Shown here: positions 9,045 through 15,332 of the stretch, piece by piece | Numbering within the stretch: position 1 is the first letter of the stretch | How the letters are laid out: each line of letters opens with the position of its first letter | Source of the DNA: an uncultured Bacilli bacterium | GTDB lineage: Bacteria; Bacillota_I; Bacilli_A; RF39; UBA660 | Length of the DNA stretch: 64,000 nucleotides | Reading direction: 5' to 3' | Assembly (NCBI GenBank): GCA_934101425.1 | Contig: CAKOQQ010000002.1 | Location: forward strand, 101,967 to 165,966 | Made by a program: the position numbers and the translations under genes | The notes under the pieces: model-generated | Database searches by the model: none | Told to the model about the DNA's origin: nothing | What the model saw: only the letters and a program-made list of their open reading frames with translations

Positions 9045-10238
9045 CTATATTAATTCATTTTTAATATTCTCATTAGATAGTGCATCTATAAGTCTATCAA
9101 TTTCTTCTTTAGTATTATATAAATAAAAACTAATTCTACATGTATTTTTTACATTTATTTCTTCTTTTAATATTTTTGCACAATGATTACCAGCTCTTAC
9201 ACATATGTTGTATTTATTTAAATATATTGCCAAATCTTGTGCAAATACATCTTTATAGTTAATAGCTATAATACCAGATTCTGCATTTTCATTATATATT
9301 ATTATATTTTTATTTTCTTTTAATCTAGATAAAGCATAATCTTTTAATTCTAGTTCATATTTATGTATTTTATCCATACCTATATTATTTAAATAACTAA
9401 TTACTTTACCAAATGCAATTACACCAGCTATATTAGGAGTACCAGCTTCTAAGCGATGTGGTAATGCATTATATTTACTTTCTAAATCAGATGAGAAAGT
9501 AGAATTCATTCCTCCACCTACTACTGTAGGCTTTAATTTATCTAAAAGTTCATACTTTCCATATAATACTCCAACTCCCGTAGGTCCACACATTTTATGA
9601 GCTGAAAAAGCTAAAAAATCTATATCCATTTCTTTAACATCAACAGCAATATGTGGCACACTTTGAGCTCCATCAACAACAAGTAATATATTATTTTCAT
9701 GAGCTAAAGCACTTATTTCTTTTATTGGTCTAACATCACCTATTACATTTGTTACATGTGCTAGTGATATTACTTTAGTATTAGGTGTTATTACTTTCTT
9801 TAAATTATCTATAGTAACTTTATAATCACTTGTTAATTCTATATATTTTATTTTTATTTTATTTCTTTTAGCAAGTTCAAACCATGGAAGTACATTTGAT
9901 GCATGTTCACTTTTAGTAATAATTACTTCATCGTTTTCTTTTAAAGTATTTTGAAAATATCCAAATACAATTCTATTTAATGAATCAGTAGCTCCACTTG
10001 TAAAAACTATTTCTTTAGTACTATCGGCATTTATAAATTCTTTAACAAGCAAACGAGTATTTTCATAATTATTGTCTACTTTTAAACTAATATCATAATC
10101 TCCCCTATGAGCATTAGCTGTATAATTTGCATAATAATCTATAGTAGCATCTATCATTACTTTAGGTTTTAGTGTAGTAGCTCCATTATCAAAATAAACT
10201 ATATCTTTATTAAGCATTAAAAAGTCTTCTCTATTCAT
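9045..10238 (-). CDS. sufS: Cysteine desulfurase SufS
   Basis: This PLP enzyme takes sulfur from L-cysteine for Fe-S cluster assembly. The 397 residues show the FDNGATT N-terminus, HASNVLPW, the PLP-contact DGAQSVPH and the Schiff-base lysine in FSAHKMCGPTG. The catalytic cysteine is in the C-terminal loop (VRAGNHCAK), the group II pattern of SufS rather than IscS. It lies 3 nt after sufD and is followed by the acidic protein. The usual sulfur-relay partner SufU is not adjacent. Start ATG is preceded by a GGTGAAATATG-type site. Confidence 0.94.
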   Translation of the reverse strand: MNREDFLMLNKDIVYFDNGATTLKPKVMIDATIDYYANYTANAHRGDYDISLKVDNNYENTRLLVKEFINADSTKEIVFTSGATDSLNRIVFGYFQNTLKENDEVIITKSEHASNVLPWFELAKRNKIKIKYIELTSDYKVTIDNLKKVITPNTKVISLAHVTNVIGDVRPIKEISALAHENNILLVVDGAQSVPHIAVDVKEMDIDFLAFSAHKMCGPTGVGVLYGKYELLDKLKPTVVGGGMNSTFSSDLESKYNALPHRLEAGTPNIAGVIAFGKVISYLNNIGMDKIHKYELELKDYALSRLKENKNIIIYNENAESGIIAINYKDVFAQDLAIYLNKYNICVRAGNHCAKILKEEINVKNTCRISFYLYNTKEEIDRLIDALSNENIKNELI

Positions 10239-10241
10239 ATT

Positions 10242-11030
10242 TCACCTCCAATACTTTTTAGTAAGTTTATTTATATGTTTATCCATATATTTAGACATAC
10301 CATTACTTAAAAATCCTTTTAGTAATAATTTAGTAGCATCTATATATGATAAACCAAGTCTTTGTAAATAAAAAATTTCATCGTCTCTAAATTTACCTAT
10401 ATAAGCTGAATGATTTGCAGTTACATCATTTTCATCTATATATAAATTAGGGTTAATTTGGCATAATTTATCATTTAAATTAATTATTCTATTATTTTGG
10501 TTAATATTAGTATCAACTATATTATTTAGAACCATACTAGATACATTAAATATAAGAGTACCATTTTGTATATTAACTCCGTTATTTATAATATTACTAG
10601 ATGAATAAGCTCCATTATGATGTACTTCTATATCATATCTTTCACTATGTGTTGATACTGTTTTAAAATTATAATTTATATTAGCGTATTCATCTAAATT
10701 AATTTTAACCCATTCCTTCATTTCTTCTACATCATAAAGCTTACATACATTTAATTTACTTTTATATCCTAAATTAAATATATATTTAATTTTACTATAA
10801 GTACCAAATCTTATTTCGTTTAAATCTAATTTTACTTTATCACTTATATTAATAGTTATTTCATATTTAGTTTCTATATCACTAAAATATTCAATATTTA
10901 ATTTACTATTTTTATTTATATTTAATATTAGTTTATTAATACCATAACTAGTTTCTTTTTCTAAAAATTTTATTTCTATACCATCTACATTAGCTTCTAT
11001 TTTTTCATTTACTACTTTTATTTTATTCAT
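10242..11030 (-). CDS. sufD: SufB/SufD-family scaffold protein, N-terminally short
   Basis: This is a beta-helix scaffold subunit that would bind SufC in Fe-S cluster assembly. Only the core is present: about 262 residues against roughly 400-470 for usual SufD/SufB. The C-terminal signature is clear (PNLYIDENDVTANHSAYIG, then FYLQRLGLS and LLLKGFLSNG), with the conserved histidine in NHSA. The first 150 or so residues are a weakly conserved, Asn/Ile-rich beta region. An in-frame TTG at 11048 overlaps the Shine-Dalgarno GAGGAA, so the ATG at 11028-11030 is chosen, 4 nt after the sufC stop. No second SufB-like gene is in the operon, so this could act as the only scaffold or pair with a distant SufB. 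Confidence 0.82.
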   Translation of the reverse strand: MNKIKVVNEKIEANVDGIEIKFLEKETSYGINKLILNINKNSKLNIEYFSDIETKYEITINISDKVKLDLNEIRFGTYSKIKYIFNLGYKSKLNVCKLYDVEEMKEWVKINLDEYANINYNFKTVSTHSERYDIEVHHNGAYSSSNIINNGVNIQNGTLIFNVSSMVLNNIVDTNINQNNRIINLNDKLCQINPNLYIDENDVTANHSAYIGKFRDDEIFYLQRLGLSYIDATKLLLKGFLSNGMSKYMDKHINKLTKKYWR

Positions 11031-11034
11031 AAAG

Positions 11035-11799
11035 CTAATTTTCCTCAATTATAGAATTACTATTTTTAGAAAATTCTTCGTAACCTTTTTCTTCAATTAT
11101 AGATACTAATGAAGCATCACCACTTTTAACTATTTTTCCACCTTTTAAAATATGTACATGTGTTGGATGAATATAATCAAGTAATCTTTGATAATGGGTA
11201 ATAAGTAAAATACCAGGATTCTTATCTTTATAGTACTTCATTACATTTTCTCCAACTACTCTTAAACTATCAACATCAAGACCTGAATCTATTTCATCTA
11301 AAATAACTAAACTTGGTTCTAACATATACATTTGAAGTATCTCATTTTTCTTTCTTTCTCCACCAGAAAACCCAGAATTAATACCTCTATGTATCATAGA
11401 TTTATCCATTTTAAGTTCATCTACTACTTTATCTAATTTATTTATAAATGGCATTAATTTAAAATTAGTTCCTTCTTTAGTATTAAGTGCCGTTCTTAAA
11501 AAGTCAGCATTAGTTACACCTTCTATTTCTAAAGGCATTTGCATACCTAAAAATATTCCTAATCTAGCTCTTTCATCTACTTCTAAATCATTTAATTTCT
11601 TACCATCAAAAAATATATCTCCACTAACTAATTTATAATTTTTATCACCCATTATAGTCTTTGATAAAGTACTTTTACCAACTCCATTAGGCCCCATAAT
11701 TGCATGAATTTCTCCACTATTTATAGTTAAACTAAAATCTTTTAATATTTTTTTCTTATTAACTTCTACAGTTATATTTTGTATATCTAATGTATGCAT
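11035..11799 (-). CDS. sufC: Fe-S assembly ATPase SufC
   Basis: This ABC-type ATPase drives conformational change in the SufBCD scaffold; it is not a transporter. It has Walker A GPNGVGKST (near residue 35), Q-loop region GMQMPLEIEG, the signature FSGGERKKNEILQ, Walker B LVILDEIDSGLD and the H-loop ITHYQRLL. SGLDVD is typical of SufC. A TTG at 11811 would add four residues, but the ATG at 11797-11799 with GGTGAT upstream fits better. It is the first gene of the operon sufC-sufD-sufS, with a good promoter just upstream. Confidence 0.94.
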   Translation of the reverse strand: MHTLDIQNITVEVNKKKILKDFSLTINSGEIHAIMGPNGVGKSTLSKTIMGDKNYKLVSGDIFFDGKKLNDLEVDERARLGIFLGMQMPLEIEGVTNADFLRTALNTKEGTNFKLMPFINKLDKVVDELKMDKSMIHRGINSGFSGGERKKNEILQMYMLEPSLVILDEIDSGLDVDSLRVVGENVMKYYKDKNPGILLITHYQRLLDYIHPTHVHILKGGKIVKSGDASLVSIIEEKGYEEFSKNSNSIIEEN

Positions 11800-11815
11800 A
11801 TAAATCACCAATATA

Positions 11816-11844
11816 ATTATACATTAAATTATTTAATTTGTTAA
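11816..11844 (-). promoter_or_regulatory. suf operon promoter
   Basis: Minus strand TTAACA (11839-11844), 17-bp spacer, TATAAT (11816-11821). This is one of the better matches to the housekeeping consensus in the window. Confidence 0.72.
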
Positions 11845-11878
11845 GGTATAAAATAGATTATATTTGCTAATAATAATA

Positions 11879-11925
11879 GTGAATATTTGCAGTATTCACG
11901 AAAAAAGAATTTAATTCTTTTTTAT
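11879..11925. repeat. Two adjacent palindromes in the sufC/HIT divergent region
   Basis: GTGAATA (11879-11885) / TATTCAC (11893-11899) encloses a 7-nt loop. Directly after it, AAAAAAGAATT pairs with AATTCTTTTTT (11901-11923). Both lie between two divergent promoters, where a terminator is not expected. They could be an operator or the terminator of an unseen short transcript. Confidence 0.45.
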
Positions 11926-11953
11926 TTTTTGTTATAATTAATATGGTGATAAT

Positions 11954-12313
11954 ATGGATTGCATTTTTTGTAAAATAATAAATGGAGATATTCCATCATA
12001 TACTTTATATGAAGATGATATAGTTAAGGTTATGCTAGATATAAATCCTAAAGCTGATGGACATATGTTAGTTATACCAAAAAATCATACATTAGATATT
12101 GATACAATAGATAATGATACCCTTATTCATATAATTGAAGTATCTCGTAAAATGAAAAAATTACTTGAAGAAAAATTAAATGTAAAAGGTGTTATGTTAG
12201 TACAAAATAATGGTGAATTAGAAGAAGTAAAACATTTTCATTTACATCTAATTCCACCATTTAATTCTAATACTAGAGATATTAAAAAAGTATATGAAAT
12301 ATTAAACGGTTAA
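11954..12313 (+). CDS. HIT-family nucleotide hydrolase
   Basis: HIT proteins hydrolyse or transfer nucleoside monophosphates from phosphoramidate and dinucleoside polyphosphate substrates. This 119-residue protein has the histidine triad HFHLHLIPP near residue 95 and GHMLVIPKNHT near 36. An N-terminal CIFCKIINGDIPS is the typical opening, with a CxxC that binds zinc in some members. The Shine-Dalgarno is GGTGAT and the -10 TATAAT at 11933-11938 has a TGT extension. It is monocistronic, ending in a terminator at 12304-12326. The physiological substrate is not predictable. Confidence 0.92.
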   Translation: MDCIFCKIINGDIPSYTLYEDDIVKVMLDINPKADGHMLVIPKNHTLDIDTIDNDTLIHIIEVSRKMKKLLEEKLNVKGVMLVQNNGELEEVKHFHLHLIPPFNSNTRDIKKVYEILNG

Positions 12314-12326
12314 TCCGTTTTTTATT
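12304..12326 (+). terminator. Terminator after HIT gene
   Basis: Stem AAACGG/CCGTTT (12304-12309, 12315-12320) and a T-run. The stem overlaps the stop codon. Confidence 0.65.
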
Positions 12327-12328
12327 TT

Positions 12329-12357
12329 AAAAAAAAGAATTAAACTTGCATTAATTC
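12329..12357 (-). terminator. Terminator of frr
   Basis: GAATTAA (12337-12343) / TTAATTC (12351-12357) with a 7-nt loop and a long U-tract on the minus strand. The stem includes the last frr codons. Confidence 0.6.
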
Positions 12358-12882
12358 TTCTTCTTTAACCTTTAATTTCTCATCTACTATTTTATTATAT
12401 TTATTTATTAATTCTTGTACTTCTTCACTTGCAGATTTAATATCATCTTCTGGTAATTCTAACTTTTTAATATCATTATTACCATCTTGTCTAATATTTC
12501 TTAAAGCTATTTTACATTCTTCTGATATAGCTTTTACTTGCTTAACATATTCTCTTCTTGTTTCTTCAGTAAGCGGTGGAATATTTAATATAATAACTTC
12601 ACCATTATTATTAGGTGTAAGACCTATATTAGCTTCATAAATACCTTTTTCAATTGCTTGTAATGAACTTCTATCAAAAGGTTTAATCATAAGTTGTCTA
12701 GCTTCTGGTACTGATATTGTAGCAAGTTGTTTAAGTGGTGTTGGTGTTCCATAGTAAGATACCATTACTGGATCTACTATTTGAGCATTAGCTCTACCAG
12801 CTCTTACATTAATAAATCTTTTTTCCATATTTTCTATAGCAGATTCCATTCTAGTTTCTACTTCTAATAATATATCTTCCAT
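12340..12882 (-). CDS. frr: Ribosome recycling factor
   Basis: With EF-G, this factor splits post-termination ribosomes. The 180 residues match the family throughout: RAGRANAQIVDPVMVSYYG, TPTPLKQLATISVPEARQL and RREYVKQVKAISEECKIALRN. A TTG at 12900 lies six codons upstream, but the ATG at 12880-12882 follows GGAGAGT and is the likely start. Unlike many Firmicutes there is no pyrH in front. The gene has its own promoter (TTGATT 12927-12932, 16 bp, TATAAT 12905-12910) and terminator. Confidence 0.95.
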   Translation of the reverse strand: MEDILLEVETRMESAIENMEKRFINVRAGRANAQIVDPVMVSYYGTPTPLKQLATISVPEARQLMIKPFDRSSLQAIEKGIYEANIGLTPNNNGEVIILNIPPLTEETRREYVKQVKAISEECKIALRNIRQDGNNDIKKLELPEDDIKSASEEVQELINKYNKIVDEKLKVKEEELMQV

Positions 12883-12904
12883 ATTCACTCTCCATATCAA
12901 TTAT

Positions 12905-12932
12905 ATTATAAAAATATATTTTAATCAATCAA
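12905..12932 (-). promoter_or_regulatory. frr promoter
   Basis: Minus strand TTGATT, 16-bp spacer, TATAAT. The -35 lies just below the palindromic terminator of the prepilin gene. Confidence 0.65.
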
Positions 12933-12953
12933 AAAGTACACATATGTGTACTT
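12926..12953 (-). terminator. Perfect 20-bp palindrome ending prepilin-like gene 1
   Basis: AAGTACACAT/ATGTGTACTT (12934-12953) is a perfect palindrome followed on the minus strand by a T-run. It overlaps the stop codon. It is a plausible intrinsic terminator. It also lies about 30 nt downstream of the conserved GVRPV-coding end of the variable window, where some diversity-generating retroelement targets carry a hairpin. Confidence 0.6.
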
Positions 12954-13977
12954 ATTTTAATATAGATTTTGAGATAGTGATAACTGGGCGCACACCGCCG
13001 CCGTCCCCATATCCCACTTTGAGGTTGCGCAAACTGCCATAGTAATCCACGCGCCAAGCGTCGCCAGAATTGCCGGAATTTGCAGTATTTGTCCAGTAGC
13101 CATAGTTACTAGAACTAGAATTTGCTACATTACATCCGTATTTTGTACAATTATATGTATTATCAAATAACCATGCATATTTGTTTGTTCCTGCTGCTCC
13201 TTTGTATTCTGTAGTTGAATTTGTATGGAAGAAATAATAACTTCCTCCTGCTGTCCATGCTGTATTATTAGTTATTTTCGCAACTTCACTTGCTTCTATT
13301 AGTCTTGGGTTTATACTTTTATTCCAACTAGATGTATCTCTTTCTAGTTGTGTTTTTACTTCTTGTGGTCCATTAACATTTGTGCCAGAATATGCCCATG
13401 CAACTGTTGCTCTTGTATTATGATCTAATAGTAAATTAACTTTATCAGTTCCTTCATCATTAAAGATATACCATCTCATACATCCTGTTTTAGTTCCTGT
13501 AGTGCTTACTGCTTCAGCGCTTGTGCATTTAGTATTTGTTTCTGGATTATAATATACTACTGTACCATTTGCGTATGTAGTTACCTCTGGTATTTCTATA
13601 TTACATTCACTTTCAACTGTTTTAGCACTTGTTATAGATCCATCATTTTGAATTTCCACACAATAACCTGATATATACATTTTACCACTTACATTATTAC
13701 TTTTGTCATAACTAAGTAATCCTTTTTTAGCTTGTTCTCCATCATATTTTAATGTGTTAGTGCTTAAATCAACATTAGAATTTGGCTTATTATCCATTAT
13801 ATTTTTCATGTAATGTGTTTTTGCTGCACCTACAATGCTTCTTGCACTTGCTTCTGCTGCTGATTTTTTAGAGTCTTCTATAATATTTAATACTGCAGGT
13901 GTTGCTATTACTGCTATTACTGCTAATATTACTATTACTGCTAATAACTCTATTAACGTAAACCCTTTCTTTTTCAT
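12952..13977 (-). CDS. Prepilin-like surface protein with hypervariable C-terminus (copy 1)
   Basis: The N-terminus is a class III (type IV pilin) prepilin signal: MKKKG^FTLIELLAVIVIL with Glu at +5 of the mature protein, then a long hydrophobic helix. Prepilin peptidase would cut after Gly5. The middle has a repeated-family domain with paired cysteines (SGYCVEI, CMRWY). The last 100 residues look like a compact C-lectin/FGE-like ligand domain ending YGYWTNTANSGNS, then residues 305-327, then GVRPVITIS. Residues 305-327 are encoded by a GC-rich window that differs sharply from copy 2 while its flanks are identical. It follows copy 2 after 213 nt, with AAGGAGG 8 nt before the ATG. Role is inferred: a diversified pilus or pseudopilus adhesin. 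Confidence 0.82.
   Translation of the reverse strand: MKKKGFTLIELLAVIVILAVIAVIATPAVLNIIEDSKKSAAEASARSIVGAAKTHYMKNIMDNKPNSNVDLSTNTLKYDGEQAKKGLLSYDKSNNVSGKMYISGYCVEIQNDGSITSAKTVESECNIEIPEVTTYANGTVVYYNPETNTKCTSAEAVSTTGTKTGCMRWYIFNDEGTDKVNLLLDHNTRATVAWAYSGTNVNGPQEVKTQLERDTSSWNKSINPRLIEASEVAKITNNTAWTAGGSYYFFHTNSTTEYKGAAGTNKYAWLFDNTYNCTKYGCNVANSSSSNYGYWTNTANSGNSGDAWRVDYYGSLRNLKVGYGDGGGVRPVITISKSILK
12997..13065 (-). repeat. Candidate DGR variable repeat, copy 1
   Basis: This is the 23-codon window between the conserved NS and GVRPV codons. By hand count 42 of 69 bases are G or C, far above the surroundings. Against 14236-14304, 25 bases and 14 amino acids differ. The invariant codons inside (GCT TGG, GTG, GGC, TTG, GTG) contain no adenine. 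The flank at 13066-13114 is identical base for base to 14305-14353, and the 15 nt at 12982-12996 are identical to 14221-14235. That pattern fits adenine-directed mutagenic retrohoming. No template repeat is visible in the window. Confidence 0.68.
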
Positions 13978-14003
13978 ATCTATTACCTCCTTATCATGAT
14001 TTA

Positions 14004-14009
14004 ATTATA
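14004..14009 (-). promoter_or_regulatory. Extended -10 upstream of prepilin-like gene 1
   Basis: TATAAT with TGT upstream on the minus strand, followed by AAGGAGG and the ATG. No convincing -35, because the terminator stem at 14027-14039 occupies that position. Confidence 0.5.
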
Positions 14010-14017
14010 ACACATAA

Positions 14018-14039
14018 CAAAAAAAGAACACTTCGTGTT
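14018..14039 (-). terminator. Terminator between the tandem prepilin-like genes
   Basis: AACAC/GTGTT stem (14027-14031, 14035-14039) with a 3-nt loop and a T-run on the minus strand. About 10 nt upstream on the minus strand is an isolated GC-rich stretch (14049-14066, with GGGC/GCCC arms) that I cannot assign. Confidence 0.5.
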
Positions 14040-14190
14040 TATTTACTGAGTAAGGGCTCGCCCGCCGACAAAAATTAGAATATTTTTACACTTGTTCATG
14101 TTCTTTTTTAATTCTATACAGTTATTCTATTCTCACTCATTTTCATCTTATTTTTCAAATATGTGGCTTCTATTTCATATTTGTTAGTAC

Positions 14191-15207
14191 TTAGGAGATG
14201 ATAGATTTTGAGATAGTTACAACTGGGCGCACACCGCTGTAGTCTGTAATACCCACGTAGTTGATGCTCAAGCTGCCACTGCAGTACACGTACCAAGCGT
14301 TGCGAGAATTGCCGGAATTTGCAGTATTTGTCCAGTAGCCATAGTTACTAGAATCTGCTATATTACAGCCATAGGTTGTACATTCATATGTATTATCAAA
14401 TAACCATGCATATTTATTTGTTCCTGCTGCTCCTTTATATTCAATTGAATTTGTATGGAAGTAATAAAAACCTCCTCCTGCTGTCCATGTTGTATTATTA
14501 GTTATTTTTGCTATTTCACTTGCTTCTATTAGTCTAGCATTTATACTTTTATTCCATGTGCTTGTATCACTTTCTAGTTGTGTTTTTACTTCAACTGGGC
14601 CATTAGTATTTGTACCACTTGATGCCCATGTAACTTTTGCTGTTGTATTATGATCTAGTAATAAGTTTATAATATCAGTTCCTTCATCATTAAATGCATA
14701 CCATCTCATACATCCTGTTTTAGTTCCTGTAGTGCTAACTGCTTCACTACTACTGCATTTCTTATTTGTTTCTGGATTATAGTATACTACTGTTCCATTT
14801 GCGTATGTAGTTACCTCTGGGATGTCTATAGAGCACTTGCTTTCATCTGTTTTAGCACTTGTTATAGATCCATCATTTTGAATTTCCACACAATAACCTG
14901 ATATATACATTTTACCACTTACGTTACCTCTTTTGTCATAACTAAGTAATCCTTTTTTTGCTTGTTCTCCATCATATTTTAATGTACCAGTGCTTAAATC
15001 AACATTAGAATTTGCCTTATTATCCATTATATTTTGCATATAATGTGTTTTTGCAGCGCCTACAATACTTCTTGCACTTGCTTCTGCTGCTGATTTTTTT
15101 GAGTCTTCTATAATATTTAATACTGCAGGTGTTGCTATTATTGCTATTACTGCTAGTATTACTATTACTGCTAAGAGCTCTATTAGTGTAAATCCTTTTT
15201 TTCTCAT
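14191..15207 (-). CDS. Prepilin-like surface protein with hypervariable C-terminus (copy 2)
   Basis: This is a paralogue of the downstream gene with the same class III prepilin leader (MRKKG^FTLIELLAVIVILAV). The first 150 residues are nearly identical, as are the GCMRWY and LLLDHNT blocks and the C-terminal fold ending GVRPVVTIS. Length 338. Residues 302-324 form the variable window. Long stretches match copy 1 at the DNA level, suggesting recent duplication or gene conversion. It has a distinct promoter (TTTACA/TATACT) shared in sequence with the third prepilin gene far away. AGAAGGAG precedes the ATG. Pilin assembly genes are not in the window, so which pilus or secretion machine exports it is unknown. 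Confidence 0.82.
   Translation of the reverse strand: MRKKGFTLIELLAVIVILAVIAIIATPAVLNIIEDSKKSAAEASARSIVGAAKTHYMQNIMDNKANSNVDLSTGTLKYDGEQAKKGLLSYDKRGNVSGKMYISGYCVEIQNDGSITSAKTDESKCSIDIPEVTTYANGTVVYYNPETNKKCSSSEAVSTTGTKTGCMRWYAFNDEGTDIINLLLDHNTTAKVTWASSGTNTNGPVEVKTQLESDTSTWNKSINARLIEASEIAKITNNTTWTAGGGFYYFHTNSIEYKGAAGTNKYAWLFDNTYECTTYGCNIADSSNYGYWTNTANSGNSRNAWYVYCSGSLSINYVGITDYSGVRPVVTISKSIIS
14236..14304 (-). repeat. Candidate DGR variable repeat, copy 2
   Basis: This is the 23-codon window equivalent to 12997-13065; by hand count 36 of 69 bases are G or C. Variable codons are mainly NNC (CGC, AAC, TAC, TAC, TGC, AGC, ATC, AAC, TAC, GAC, TAC, AGC), as if derived from AAC codons in a template. 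Alternating fixed codons are adenine-free. Confidence 0.68.
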
Positions 15208-15302
15208 ACTTTCTCCTTCTACTTATAAGGTATAAATATTTTTGATGACCAATATTTTGGTTACATAGTTATTAGTCTATTTTTATTATCCTTATTATAT
15301 TT

Positions 15303-15331
15303 AGTATATAGTTTTTTATTTTATTTGTAAA
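15303..15331 (-). promoter_or_regulatory. Promoter of prepilin-like gene 2
   Basis: Minus strand TTTACA (15326-15331), 17 bp, TATACT (15303-15308). The spacer and about 40 nt of leader are closely similar to the promoter at 30755-30783 of the third prepilin gene, including GACTAATAA followed by TATG. The leader also contains a small ACCAA/TTGGT hairpin (15249-15262). Confidence 0.65.
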
Positions 15332-15332
15332 G

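Noticed and set aside
12934..12953. Palindrome as a transcription-factor operator
   Set aside because: It overlaps a stop codon and is followed by a T-run on the coding strand, so terminator (possibly with a retrohoming role) is simpler.
14114..14296. Open frame of 60 codons overlapping the end of prepilin-like gene 2
   Set aside because: It is the same strand in another frame, largely inside the variable window. The real frame is supported by homology, prepilin motif and GVRPV end.
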